From Moritella sp. F3 (GTDB lineage: Bacteria; Pseudomonadota; Gammaproteobacteria; Enterobacterales; Moritellaceae): 64,000 bases of DNA. Made by a program: the position numbers and the translations under genes. Positions 17,790 through 26,135 of this stretch are shown piece after piece. The stretch spans positions 163,933 through 227,932 of the forward strand of contig NZ_BLRL01000006.1 in assembly GCF_015082335.1 (NCBI RefSeq), given 5' to 3'. Position 1 is the first letter of the stretch, and each line of letters opens with the position of its first letter. The notes below the pieces were generated by a model, which was not told the DNA's origin, ran no database searches, and saw only the letters and a list, made by a program, of their open reading frames with translations.

Positions 17790-18019
17790 ACGTCAAAGGG
17801 ATAGGTAACGACGTAAAAAAGCCCTCACTTCCACGTTTTACACCATTTAGTGCAACCACCAGCATTAACACTCAACAGTATTATTATCAATAACAGCTAT
17901 GCGTTGTGCGTTGTCATACCTATTGGTATGTCGAGTCACTGCTTATACCTGTTATTTGATGCTTGCATCAATATCGAGCGGAGCCCAGGTTTAAATCCGC
18001 AACGTCACTTATGACGACC
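17790..18019 (+). ncRNA. Structured leader RNA, copy 6
   Basis: Near-identical to copy 5. The third hairpin reads GCGGA...TCCGC instead of GTGGA...TCCAC, a compensatory change that supports an RNA stem. Chi at 17856-17863. The long near-identity with copy 5 (about 1.3 kb apart) offers a target for homologous recombination. Confidence 0.75.
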
Positions 18020-18048
18020 TTACTTCCAATACTCCTAATGGGAACACT

Positions 18049-18678
18049 ATGACAAATTCAACACCAGCAAAAATAGCTACAACATCACCTACTGCAACTA
18101 ATGCAACTAAGAACACTCTTGCAAAGACGGACAACTTTATTGTTAAAGATGGTTTTGGTGACTCGGGTCGACTACATGTAACCGTTAAAGGAATGGGGGT
18201 TGTTACGATAAACAGAACTCATGAAGGTTTAATTGTCGATGTAAATAGATACGGCGATGATGACACTATAGGTTCACTGTGTTTCGATAGTTCCGATTTT
18301 AGTGAACGCTATATCGAAGAGCTAGAGAGCATGATCAAATCGTTTGATAAAAACATCGATGTTTCAGTTTCTTTCCTTGATCTTGCTTGGGAGAAAGGTC
18401 TCGAACTAACAAGTGCTGTACAGAAATACTTCTCGGATTGTTGCTTTGATGTCTTAACGCTTAAAGGCCTCAAAGGTAATCGAAGTGATTATCAGGGAGA
18501 CGTAGCAAACCTTAAACGCCCTTACATTGCAATCACTCCGGAAGCCAATAGCGATTTAACTAATGGTAAATACGACTACTACCAGACTAACACTGGCAAA
18601 GTGGTTACGTTTGGCGATGGACTTGTTCTCATCCCTTTAAAAGACATGTTTGCAATTGAAATCCTGGCAAACCAATAA
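18049..18678 (+). CDS. Hypothetical protein behind leader 6
   Basis: 209 aa. A Thr/Ala-rich, disordered N-terminus (about 1-28) precedes a compact domain with GRLHVTVKGMGVVTINRTHEGLIVDV and a C-terminal beta-rich end. The ribosome site is TCC-taat-GGGA before ACACT. No family recognised; the flexible N-terminus on a small domain recalls phage or plasmid-encoded inhibitors, which is only an analogy. Confidence 0.6.
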   Translation: MTNSTPAKIATTSPTATNATKNTLAKTDNFIVKDGFGDSGRLHVTVKGMGVVTINRTHEGLIVDVNRYGDDDTIGSLCFDSSDFSERYIEELESMIKSFDKNIDVSVSFLDLAWEKGLELTSAVQKYFSDCCFDVLTLKGLKGNRSDYQGDVANLKRPYIAITPEANSDLTNGKYDYYQTNTGKVVTFGDGLVLIPLKDMFAIEILANQ

Positions 18679-18694
18679 CAGCTAATCAACAACA

Positions 18695-18785
18695 CTCCCA
18701 GTGGGAGCAACCTACCACCAACCCGTGCTTTCGCACATAAGCCCATTCCTAATGGGCTTTACATTCAAAAAATTAAGGTATTTAA
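18695..18785 (+). promoter_or_regulatory. Double-hairpin 5' region, copy 1
   Basis: GTGC-ttt-GCAC followed by AAGCCCAT-tcct-ATGGGCTT and then AAGGTATTTAA before the start codon. The same arrangement recurs at 19090-19160 before the paralogous gene, with the second stem changed but still paired. Confidence 0.5.
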
Positions 18786-19061
18786 ATGAAAACTACCGAA
18801 CTAGACATTTATGGTATTGTGATCACCGACTTAGGCGGTGAAAACGGCTCAACCGGTGCTGCTATCTCTTCTGACATGAAGGATACTACTTGTGTTGAAG
18901 GCGATGATGACTATGAAGATACTGTTGCGTTTAATATAGCAGTAGATGGTGTTGAATCATTAATCCTTGCGCATTACTGCGCAGGAATTGATGTAACAGC
19001 ACCTGCGTATAAAGAGGGCGTTGATGCTTCTTACCAAGCACTTGGCCAAAACCTTTGCTAA
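18786..19061 (+). CDS. Small protein, family C copy 1
   Basis: 91 aa. Paralogue of the next gene: both begin TELDI.GIVI, include a Ser-Asp-Met (SDMK) step, and end in LILAHYCAGIDVT.P.Y.EG...AY..LG. The conserved AHYCAGID could be a functional site. A tandem duplication with its 5' region. Unknown function. Confidence 0.6.
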   Translation: MKTTELDIYGIVITDLGGENGSTGAAISSDMKDTTCVEGDDDYEDTVAFNIAVDGVESLILAHYCAGIDVTAPAYKEGVDASYQALGQNLC

Positions 19062-19160
19062 TAACGTTCAATTACAGAACTAACTACAACCAACCCGTGC
19101 ATTCGCACTTAAGCCCGTTATCAATAAGGGCTTTACATCCAAAACTTTGAGGTATTTATA

Positions 19161-19397
19161 ATGGATACAGTTGAACTTGGCATTTTAGGGATCGTAATTT
19201 TTGATTCTACAAATGCAACAATTCACTCCGATATGAAAATGAACTCTGGTAACGGCAGCGCTGAAGTATTTAACGCAGCTGCTGGTGGACTTGAACAGTT
19301 AATACTGGCACATTACTGCGCTGGTATCGACGTAACGCTCCCTGTATACATAGAGGGCATCGAAACAGCTTACTCAACCTTGGGTAACACCCTTTAA
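19161..19397 (+). CDS. Small protein, family C copy 2
   Basis: 78 aa, shorter than copy 1 by a stretch after residue 12, otherwise the same layout with LILAHYCAGIDVTLPVYIEG. Only 14 bp separate it from the next gene, suggesting an operon of these three. Confidence 0.6.
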   Translation: MDTVELGILGIVIFDSTNATIHSDMKMNSGNGSAEVFNAAAGGLEQLILAHYCAGIDVTLPVYIEGIETAYSTLGNTL

Positions 19398-19411
19398 CAT
19401 AGGAGACTTAG

Positions 19412-19885
19412 ATGTCTACTTTAGAAATAAAAATAGATGGTTTCCCATCAGGGGCAACACGAACCAATGAAGAAAACCAAGAACTTGCCCGTAAGGTAAG
19501 CGAAGCTATTTCATCTGCATTAGGTGTTGAACTTTCAGTGCATGATGCTGATAGCTATGAAGATGGTAATGGCCACAAGATCAATGTTGATCTCAGCCTT
19601 ACCGCACTTAATTATGAGGTTAAAGTTAAATTTGGTACCGGAGATTTTGAACGCGAGTTTAGTTTTTCAGGTTGGGATATTAACTCTGCAGATGCTTTTG
19701 ATGTGATTGCAAACTCAGGTTGTTACAACGATACAGGCGGTGGTTGGCGAGATACCTACAGGCGTTTATTTTCGCCCATGGCCGCTGAATATTTGCGTGA
19801 TCCTAAATATATGGAGCAAAGAGCGGAATACCCGCACTTTAGCTTTGAACCTGTGTTTAAAGACAAACAACCCGAAAAACGTTAG
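19412..19885 (+). CDS. Hypothetical soluble protein
   Basis: 157 aa. Start after ATAGGAGACTTAG, a good ribosome site. An acidic alpha/beta N-terminus (about 1-85) is followed by a Gly/Trp/Tyr-rich stretch (NSGCYNDTGGGWRDTYRRLFSP). Not recognised. Confidence 0.6.
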   Translation: MSTLEIKIDGFPSGATRTNEENQELARKVSEAISSALGVELSVHDADSYEDGNGHKINVDLSLTALNYEVKVKFGTGDFEREFSFSGWDINSADAFDVIANSGCYNDTGGGWRDTYRRLFSPMAAEYLRDPKYMEQRAEYPHFSFEPVFKDKQPEKR

Positions 19886-20016
19886 AAGAAATAATACCAA
19901 CCTCAATGAGTATATTCACTCTCATATCCCAAAAAGACGATGTAAGTTAGGTTAACTGATAACATCATCATAACCACTTGAGCGCATAGCTTAAGTGGTT
20001 AACCAACTGTACTTCT

Positions 20017-20024
20017 GCTGGTGG
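20017..20024 (+). repeat. Chi octamer
   Basis: GCTGGTGG between cargo genes, without an inverted partner. Confidence 0.8.
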
Positions 20025-20090
20025 CCTAAACAGGGTGGCCAAGCTAATGAAACCATCCAACAACTATCCAATTAGGATTCAGGTATCAAC

Positions 20091-20321
20091 ATGATAAAGA
20101 AAATATCAATTGTACTGTTCAAGAATAAAACATTAGAAAGCGCTAAAACTGTTGACGTAGATAACGTGGACGTTATTAGCCGCCGACTAAGTCAAATTCA
20201 GTATGACGGCTTTGATGAATGCCTTATTGTCTACGACGCAATTGCAACCTGGTCTGTTACATTTCCTCTAACTCAGATTGAAATAGAACGACTCGCGAAA
20301 AAGCTATTCCGCAATCTATAG
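20091..20321 (+). CDS. Hypothetical 76 aa protein
   Basis: Start after the ATCC-aatta-GGAT ribosome-site hairpin. Begins MIKKISIVLFKNKTL and continues with an alternating strand-helix pattern. Unknown. Confidence 0.5.
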   Translation: MIKKISIVLFKNKTLESAKTVDVDNVDVISRRLSQIQYDGFDECLIVYDAIATWSVTFPLTQIEIERLAKKLFRNL

Positions 20322-20357
20322 ATCCCTGACACATCTCAACGTTAAGGAATTAGAATT

Positions 20358-20570
20358 ATGTGGAAAAAGTTAGATAAATCGCGTTATGAACATCAAGGGA
20401 ACGGTGCCTTTATAGCAAACTTTAGGTTTATGGGTGATAGCTCATACTATGTCTACGTGAACTTTAAAACATACGCGTCTCTTGGTGCAGATTTCAAAAG
20501 CTTCGAAAAGCTAAGGGATGCCAAAACATTCGGTGATTCCATTGAAACGAGTGGCCTAGTTGCTGCTTGA
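20358..20570 (+). CDS. Hypothetical 70 aa protein
   Basis: Start after AAGGAATTAGAATT. Aromatic-rich core (SSYYVYVNFKTYASLGADF). Unknown; likely in one transcript with the genes around it. Confidence 0.5.
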   Translation: MWKKLDKSRYEHQGNGAFIANFRFMGDSSYYVYVNFKTYASLGADFKSFEKLRDAKTFGDSIETSGLVAA

Positions 20571-20668
20571 ACATTAAATAAGAACAACCGGTACCAGAGA
20601 ATTATGGTGCTGCAATCAAATTGGCAATTAAGCCTATACAAACCGCCCAATAGGGCAAAGGAAGTCAT

Positions 20669-21037
20669 ATGCAATTTGTATCAATCAATCTAAGTGGTCG
20701 CACTACAACGGATCTAAAAGTTGCTTTAACTGAAGTTATCGCACGGATTGAGCAAGGTTTTCAAGCTGAATTCCATGTCTACGAATCAGGAAGTTTCAAT
20801 TACGAGATGTCTGGTGAAAAGGGTCAGTTTTTGGCAACTAATGAGGAGGGTGATGTTATATATCTAACTCGTGCTGAATTAACTAGTATGGCCGACCTTT
20901 ACAGTGAAAAGTCAGGTAACGACATCGTTATGGGTCCTCATGTTCTCCATGATGACGCCGCATCATACGAAGATGAATTGCGCAATAAGATTTACCACTT
21001 CGCAATTAAGCAAGGCTTTAAGTTAGAAGAAGTCTAA
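20669..21037 (+). CDS. Hypothetical 122 aa protein
   Basis: The start follows a GCCC-aata-GGGC hairpin and the ribosome site AAAGGAAG. Contains VALTEVIARIEQGFQAEFHVYESG and an acidic C-terminus. Unknown function. Confidence 0.55.
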   Translation: MQFVSINLSGRTTTDLKVALTEVIARIEQGFQAEFHVYESGSFNYEMSGEKGQFLATNEEGDVIYLTRAELTSMADLYSEKSGNDIVMGPHVLHDDAASYEDELRNKIYHFAIKQGFKLEEV

Positions 21038-21169
21038 TCATTCTGGTTTTACATTTAAAACCAATAGGTGAAGAACAATAAGCGATACCAGAATTCGGGT
21101 TCCGCTTTTCAATTGGCAATTATGCCCATTCAAACCGCCCAGTAGGGCAATGTAAAGGAACAAGTCAAT

Positions 21170-21451
21170 ATGACTATTGTAAAATTAACAGACTTTTCAG
21201 ATGAAGTAATCTTAGGAGAAATTGGTTGTGGTCGATATTCCAAAGTGGAAGTGATGAAAGCAATCACAGTAATAAAAAAAACCAAAGTTAAGTTCAACCA
21301 CAAAACAGGCGTTTCAACTGACATTGATGGGTTTGTTTCGCGCTACAATAATTATGTGCCAGAACCGATAGAAGACACCTTATGGAATGAGTTCAAGCCA
21401 TTGATAATGAATTATTGCGGTATCATGAAAAGTCGTGGGTTAGCCGCATAG
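21170..21451 (+). CDS. Hypothetical 93 aa protein
   Basis: The start follows GCCC-agta-GGGC and AAAGGAACAAG. A basic middle (VIKKTKVKFNHKTGV). Last gene before the terminator at 21508. Unknown. Confidence 0.55.
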   Translation: MTIVKLTDFSDEVILGEIGCGRYSKVEVMKAITVIKKTKVKFNHKTGVSTDIDGFVSRYNNYVPEPIEDTLWNEFKPLIMNYCGIMKSRGLAA

Positions 21452-21507
21452 AAAATAGAGAGTGTTATAAATTTAGTAACCCTCTATGAATGTTAGTATT
21501 GAAATCA

Positions 21508-21540
21508 CCACCAGCTATTTTGTAGCTGGTGGTTTTTTTT
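21508..21540 (+). terminator. Rho-independent terminator built from an inverted Chi pair
   Basis: CCACCAGCTA...TAGCTGGTGG followed by eight T residues. Stem arms are the Chi octamer in both orientations (21508-21515 and 21525-21532). It ends the plus-strand cargo run and faces the end of the minus-strand UmuC gene. Confidence 0.85.
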
Positions 21541-21555
21541 GCCTTATGTTCTATT

Positions 21556-22821
21556 TCAGCAAAATACATCAGGGACATCACGCCACCTGCTGTGCGGATG
21601 TTTAAGTTGCAGTGGTCTAACATTCTCACACTTTGGAACCGCACCTTTGGCGCCTAAAAACATTGTATTCTTGCCAAACCGTGCGTTGATCAAATCAAAC
21701 ACCTGCATTTTACGCTCATCTTCCGGTGGTGCGAACAGGTCTGACTGTTTTACATCAATACTCTTTAAATCTGTAGCGGATACATTAATGCGATAAATCG
21801 GTACCCAGTTACCGGAATGCGGTAACAAATCATTTATTGTATCGTTAAGCATGACCAAAACTGCAGATGTATCACTCGTGGGGTACGCAAGCTTAATCTT
21901 AATCGATTTTGAGTATGGCTGGTGATCATATGATGAGGTACTGCATGAGAAGATGATGCACTTAATTATTGAGTGTTGAGCCCTCACTTTTTGGCAAACG
22001 ATGTGGATATGATGGGCGAGAGCCTGATGAACATCTGTCTTATTATGTAATCGTTCCTTATAACTCTTAGAGCTGCCGATGACAATTTTCGAGTTAGGGT
22101 GACCTGGATTTTTCCAATTAAGTACTTTTCTGCCATTCAATTCAGAAATTACATCAACGATATTTTTTCCAAATAACTTCTTCATTTGCGTGGGATCAGC
22201 ATGCTTGAGGTCTATTGCTTTAGTCATGCCTTGGGCCACCAGCGTTTTATTCATGCTTCTTCCAATTCCCCAAATGGAACCAATTGGCATTTTTTTTAGA
22301 ATTTCATCCATTTCATCCATAGAATCAATGACACATAATCCGTTATAGCCAGTTAAAGATTTCGATGCCCACGAGCAAGCCTTTGCCAAAGTACAATTTA
22401 AACTTGCAGCTGCGCTCACTGCTGTGCGAGTTAACTTGTACACCTGAGACCGCATTTCGCGTAAGTAGTCAATAGGAACCACATTCGATGGTACCAGCGC
22501 AAACACTTCATCAATCGAATAACTTGAGCAATCATCAAAATAATCCATGATTATTGATTGGAACTGATTCGAGTGATGTCCAAATAGGTTGAAATTGGCT
22601 TCGACTACCAACACATCATGTCGAGAAATTATCTCTTTTTGTTTAAATACAGGTTCAAACTTCTTCATACCACACTGATCTGTTGCCAATCTATTAGCGG
22701 CGATAACAATCCCGTTTTCACCGCTTGTTACAACTAACGGCCTACCTCGAAGTTCAGGGTGGAGTATTCCAGCTGAGGTTGCATAAAAACGAGTTCCATC
22801 GATTATTGACACTAACCCCAT
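21556..22821 (-). CDS. UmuC/RumB-like Y-family DNA polymerase
   Basis: 421 aa translesion polymerase subunit. Catalytic acids are kept: Asp8 in IIDGTRFYA and Asp104-Glu105 in YSIDEVF. The thumb/finger region (LAKACSWASKS) and the C-terminal NARFGKNTMFLGAKG with SRWRDVP match the Pol V subfamily. Its ATG lies within the last codons of the UmuD-like gene (10 bp overlap), so the pair is co-translated under one SOS promoter. A Chi octamer (22236-22243) lies in the coding sequence. Confidence 0.9.
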   Translation of the reverse strand: MGLVSIIDGTRFYATSAGILHPELRGRPLVVTSGENGIVIAANRLATDQCGMKKFEPVFKQKEIISRHDVLVVEANFNLFGHHSNQFQSIIMDYFDDCSSYSIDEVFALVPSNVVPIDYLREMRSQVYKLTRTAVSAAASLNCTLAKACSWASKSLTGYNGLCVIDSMDEMDEILKKMPIGSIWGIGRSMNKTLVAQGMTKAIDLKHADPTQMKKLFGKNIVDVISELNGRKVLNWKNPGHPNSKIVIGSSKSYKERLHNKTDVHQALAHHIHIVCQKVRAQHSIIKCIIFSCSTSSYDHQPYSKSIKIKLAYPTSDTSAVLVMLNDTINDLLPHSGNWVPIYRINVSATDLKSIDVKQSDLFAPPEDERKMQVFDLINARFGKNTMFLGAKGAVPKCENVRPLQLKHPHSRWRDVPDVFC

Positions 22822-23462
22822 GCGATCACCGGTCGCTTAAATTCAATAGAAGCCGTTGCAACCCCTTCAGCTGACAATGGTCTAATGAGAGGGGATTGCA
22901 CGCCATCAGCATCATCAAGAGTATTATTAGACAAGTTCAATACCCGACACATAAACTTATTTTCTGAATAGATGACAGCTATGGACCCCTGTTCATAATT
23001 TACATCACGACGAACTACCAATAGATCTTCATTCTTTATGCCAAGCCCAGACATTTTGGATCCTCTTGCTCTAGAAATAAAGGCGGCTGCAGGTAATGGG
23101 ATCAATGCACTGTGCAAACCAAATTGTAAATCATCAGGTATAGCCGGTGTGATGTGATGGTGCTTGATAATTGCCGTCACCGTTCCCAATGTAAGTACCG
23201 GCTCAGTGGTATAACAAAGACTCGAAACACGGCGAATGGTCTGTTCTCCGTGTAGTTCAATCAGTACCGAGTCAATTAACTCAGGTTTAAGTGATGAATC
23301 AATGACGTACCACTTGACCAATTCAATAGGAGATCGGTCATCTATTTCAGTGTTTTGATAAATGAAAGTAGAGGCGGGGTGGCTAATTATTTCGCCCAAG
23401 TCCAATGCGCTTTCAAGGAAAGTAGCCGCGGGATTTTCGAAACCGGTAAACTCATTAGTCAA
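22812..23462 (-). CDS. Single-chain double UmuD'-like protein, catalytically dead
   Basis: 216 aa from a TTG start at 23462, chosen because GAGG lies five bases before it and because the longer frame (ATG at 23510) begins upstream of the SOS box. Two UmuD'-like domains lie in tandem: residues about 7-115 (GFENPAATFLESALDL..., compare the GFPSPAADYVEQ start of processed UmuD') and about 120-216. The Ser/Lys dyad is gone in both: Ser becomes Asp (about 41) and Lys (in ARGSKMSG), and Lys becomes Arg in both (TIRRV, FMCRVL). It resembles an already processed UmuD' dimer fused into one chain, the partner of UmuC. Confidence 0.75.
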   Translation of the reverse strand: MTNEFTGFENPAATFLESALDLGEIISHPASTFIYQNTEIDDRSPIELVKWYVIDSSLKPELIDSVLIELHGEQTIRRVSSLCYTTEPVLTLGTVTAIIKHHHITPAIPDDLQFGLHSALIPLPAAAFISRARGSKMSGLGIKNEDLLVVRRDVNYEQGSIAVIYSENKFMCRVLNLSNNTLDDADGVQSPLIRPLSAEGVATASIEFKRPVIAWG

Positions 23463-23475
23463 AACAACCTCTATA

Positions 23476-23491
23476 CTGTATATACATACAG
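23476..23491 (-). promoter_or_regulatory. LexA (SOS) box of the umuDC-like operon
   Basis: CTGTATATACATACAG matches CTGT-N8-ACAG exactly, with TA before and GC after. It lies 14 bp upstream of the proposed TTG start, so damage induction by the host LexA is expected. Confidence 0.9.
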
Positions 23492-23510
23492 CGGAGCATA
23501 GCAGTAGCAT

Positions 23511-23790
23511 TAAGGCATAGCAATAAACTGCAAGTTGATAGCTCGTTACTTACTCAATAGTGATGATGACATGAGAACAACCGGTACCATTTAAAAGAAA
23601 GTAATTTCATACATTTGTTCATTTGGGTTGTTTAGTTAGTCGTTGCCGGTAAAGTCTAAAGTCATTTACAGAAGTACTAGATAAATTATGGCTCACAAGA
23701 ACGACTGTGTTATGGTTTTAGGCACTTAGACGTTGGTATATTTTACACTTCGGTATATATCCATGTTTTTTAGTTGGTTACAACTAGAGA
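23511..23790. other. AT-rich intergenic before the CRISPR-like tract
   Basis: No open frame and no leader. An AT-rich stretch with poly-T runs (GTTTTTTAGTTGG near 23765) lies right before the first repeat, in the place where a CRISPR leader would be; no feature proves this. Confidence 0.35.
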
Positions 23791-23792
23791 AT

Positions 23793-24047
23793 GTTCCTTA
23801 ATCGCGGGGGTTTTCGGACCTACAATTCCAACCGTATTCTGTTGAACAGTAAGTTCCCTGTCGGGGGTTAGCGGTTACAGACGAGTGGTTATCTGACAAG
23901 CGGAAAGTGTGTTCCCCAATCGAGGGGGTTTTCGGCTGAAATTAAATTAGTGAACCGTAAAGTTCTAATGTTTCCCCACTGGGGGTAATCGGTATTCAGC
24001 CTTATCTGTAGGCACTCTAGTATGTTCCCCTATCGCGGGGGTTTAAT
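23793..24047 (+). CRISPR. Short degenerate CRISPR-like repeat tract, five repeats
   Basis: Five related hairpin repeats begin at 23793, 23853, 23911, 23970 and 24024, spaced 60, 58, 59 and 54 bp. Each reads GTTCCCC, a 4-8 base loop, GGGGG and mostly TTTTCGG or a variant. Length about 25 and spacers about 32-36 bp suit type I-E repeats (GTTCCCC...GGGG). The spacers differ from each other. Repeats 2 and 4 have a shorter loop than 1, 3 and 5. No cas gene lies in the window. It could also be a binding array for a protein. Confidence 0.45.
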
Positions 24048-24073
24048 TATATTTCGTGTAAATTTAAGGCTAC

Positions 24074-24102
24074 TTGCACAAAATAAATAGATGCCGTATA
24101 TT
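24074..24102 (+). promoter_or_regulatory. Sigma70 promoter of leader unit 7
   Basis: TTGCAC, 17 bp, TATATT, starting 27 bp after the last CRISPR-like repeat. Confidence 0.7.
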
Positions 24103-24106
24103 TATA

Positions 24107-24335
24107 TTGTCAAAGAGGCGCTTGTGACACTAAATAAGTCTCTCACTTCTAAATTCTACACTTAAAGTAATATCCACCAGCATTAATTACCTCATACATG
24201 TTCAATCAACAGCTATGCGTTGTGCCTTATCATGCCCAATGATTTAAGAAGCACTGCTTATAGCTGTTATTTGATGATTATCATCAATTAATGAGTGGAA
24301 CCTAGGTTTTAATCCACTGAGTCAATCTGACTACC
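24107..24335 (+). ncRNA. Structured leader RNA, copy 7
   Basis: TGTC/GACA stem with AGAGG facing TCTCT, a compensatory version of AGGGG/CCCCT in other copies. AACAGCTAT...ATAGCTGTT pairs over nine bases, then TTGATG...CATCAA, GTGGA...TCCAC with GGTTTTAATCC, and AGTC...GACT. Chi at 24174-24181. Confidence 0.75.
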
Positions 24336-24365
24336 TAACTACCAACCATCCAAATAGGATCATCC

Positions 24366-25352
24366 ATGGAACACAAAAATCACAGTGGGATATACCACAA
24401 AACATTTTTAGCAACGGGTGTAGTAACAGACCAAAAAATTGGGGGCGATAGCATCCCGTATTATTGGATTGATGCCCCACACTGGCAACCAGATAGCAAA
24501 GTTATAACCGAAAAATTTGGTTGGTTAAAATACAGTGCTCATCAAAAGTCTACATCTTATGTAATTGGACATAACATTTACCTCATAAATGAAGACACTA
24601 ATCGTCACAGCTGCGATTTACCGTCAGGTGTGAAGACATTTCCACATGACAATTACACGTATTGGCGTAACTGTGCAAGGTCATCATTACTTAGATTAGG
24701 TGATCACCGATTTCACAATGAACTTGTTCATCACTGGATAAGCTTATTAGATACCGATGAACCTGTACCGACTCATTGGACTAAAGAAATTGAAAAACGT
24801 CAAAAGGGTATGGTGGATGAAACTAGAAAGTTTCGATTGGCCATGCACTACTCGCGAGTTCAATATGGGTTGATCACAATGAAGGATCTGCCAATTCAAA
24901 CGCAGAAATGGTTATTCAGAATTAAAACACTGAAACATCAGGTTAAAGTGCACCCTCACAACAGGCTGCTAATAGAACAGTGTGTTACGGGATATTTTGA
25001 AGACGCTATAAAGTTAGTGCACCTATTAATGGATCGTACTGTACTTAAAGATTTGCAAAGTTCGATGAAGTTGGAGGTATACAATGACTTCATTCATTAT
25101 TATCTAACTGAAGTAGTAACAAACTCAATGGATTTGTCCGTCGATTATGAAGCCTCTTCAATATTCAGTAGAGCGTTTCTAGACGACGAATACACTTATT
25201 TCAAACCACAACATAACCTATGCCCACTTAAGCGATTAACACCGCTTTGCAAGCCTGGTCTGTTCCCGAATGTAACTAAACATTTTAGAAAAACAAGTAT
25301 ATATTCCACGTCGCCGCAAGACGACAGAGTCACTGTGCGACTTATTGATTAA
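24366..25352 (+). CDS. Hypothetical 328 aa protein behind leader 7
   Basis: His/Trp/Tyr-rich soluble protein, pI near neutral. Start after ATCC-aaata-GGAT. Blocks: YYWIDAPHWQPD near the N-terminus, TYWRNCARSSLLRLGDHRFHNELVHHW around residue 100, a helical middle with many Leu and His, ending in CPLKRLTPLCKPGLFP. No family recognised. Its place between a CRISPR-like tract and an orphan methyltransferase makes a defence or anti-defence role possible, by context only. Confidence 0.6.
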   Translation: MEHKNHSGIYHKTFLATGVVTDQKIGGDSIPYYWIDAPHWQPDSKVITEKFGWLKYSAHQKSTSYVIGHNIYLINEDTNRHSCDLPSGVKTFPHDNYTYWRNCARSSLLRLGDHRFHNELVHHWISLLDTDEPVPTHWTKEIEKRQKGMVDETRKFRLAMHYSRVQYGLITMKDLPIQTQKWLFRIKTLKHQVKVHPHNRLLIEQCVTGYFEDAIKLVHLLMDRTVLKDLQSSMKLEVYNDFIHYYLTEVVTNSMDLSVDYEASSIFSRAFLDDEYTYFKPQHNLCPLKRLTPLCKPGLFPNVTKHFRKTSIYSTSPQDDRVTVRLID

Positions 25353-25521
25353 CGAACAATATTAGTGAAACACAGTTCATTGCAATAAATGTCCGCAAGG
25401 TCGTGAGCTGCATCAAAATAACAATCCGCGCATTTAGCGCCACTTCAACCTCAACTAACTTACCCTTTGGGACCACTTCCCAACGGGAGCGGTTTCATTC
25501 CAATGCTCACTAGGAGCCACA
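25353..25521. promoter_or_regulatory. Intergenic with ribosome-site hairpin
   Basis: The next gene is preceded by GCTC-acta-GGAGC, in which the ribosome site is the 3' arm of the hairpin. It is a further base-paired variant of the ATCC-n-GGAT hairpins before other cargo genes. Confidence 0.5.
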
Positions 25522-25923
25522 ATGAATTTATTACTTCCAAACCTGGTAATGCCAATCCAATTTGTTTCAATGTTGGATCAATTAATCAAAGAAAAAGAAG
25601 ACGGCAAATACGTAATTACGTTTAGCAATGAAAAATATTCAAAAAAGGATGGTGGCGTTCAGCCCCATTTAATCGCAGTTGAAAAAGAAAATGGCCACTA
25701 CAGACTATTAAGTCTGTCAGCGTTCGGGTTCTATGGTGATGAGTACATGCAAGTGACTCACTTTGATTTTGTGAAGAAGTGTGGATTTACTGATAGAGCT
25801 TTTTCATTCAATTTTGATGAAGACCCCTTTATCAGTGAGGCCTTGGAATCAAACACTGTTGGACTTGCACAAAAGTATGAATCTAATTGCTTTGATTTAC
25901 CGGTAGTAAGACAATTGAATTAG
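25522..25923 (+). CDS. Hypothetical 133 aa protein
   Basis: Soluble alpha/beta protein with a conserved-looking YVITFSNEKYSKKDGG and FGFYGDEYMQVTHFDFVKKC. No own leader. A Chi inverted pair (25988/26003) follows it. Not recognised. Confidence 0.55.
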   Translation: MNLLLPNLVMPIQFVSMLDQLIKEKEDGKYVITFSNEKYSKKDGGVQPHLIAVEKENGHYRLLSLSAFGFYGDEYMQVTHFDFVKKCGFTDRAFSFNFDEDPFISEALESNTVGLAQKYESNCFDLPVVRQLN

Positions 25924-25987
25924 ACACTGCAGTCAGAACAAATAATCCGTTATCCTGATAATGGGTATGTTTACTAACTAGAGTCAT

Positions 25988-26010
25988 CCACCAGCATTAT
26001 TTGCTGGTGG
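25988..26010 (+). repeat. Inverted Chi pair forming a hairpin
   Basis: ATCCACCAGC-attatt-GCTGGTGGAT; no T-run. Located at the end of a cargo unit. Confidence 0.75.
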
Positions 26011-26135
26011 ATTATTCACAACAAGAAAATCCTCCAGTAATGTCCTTTCCGATTTATGCCCTCTGTAACTTGTCTTGCCTCGATGTCCACACACTAAATG
26101 TTACTGTTACGTTTCAATATAATATAATAAACCTA

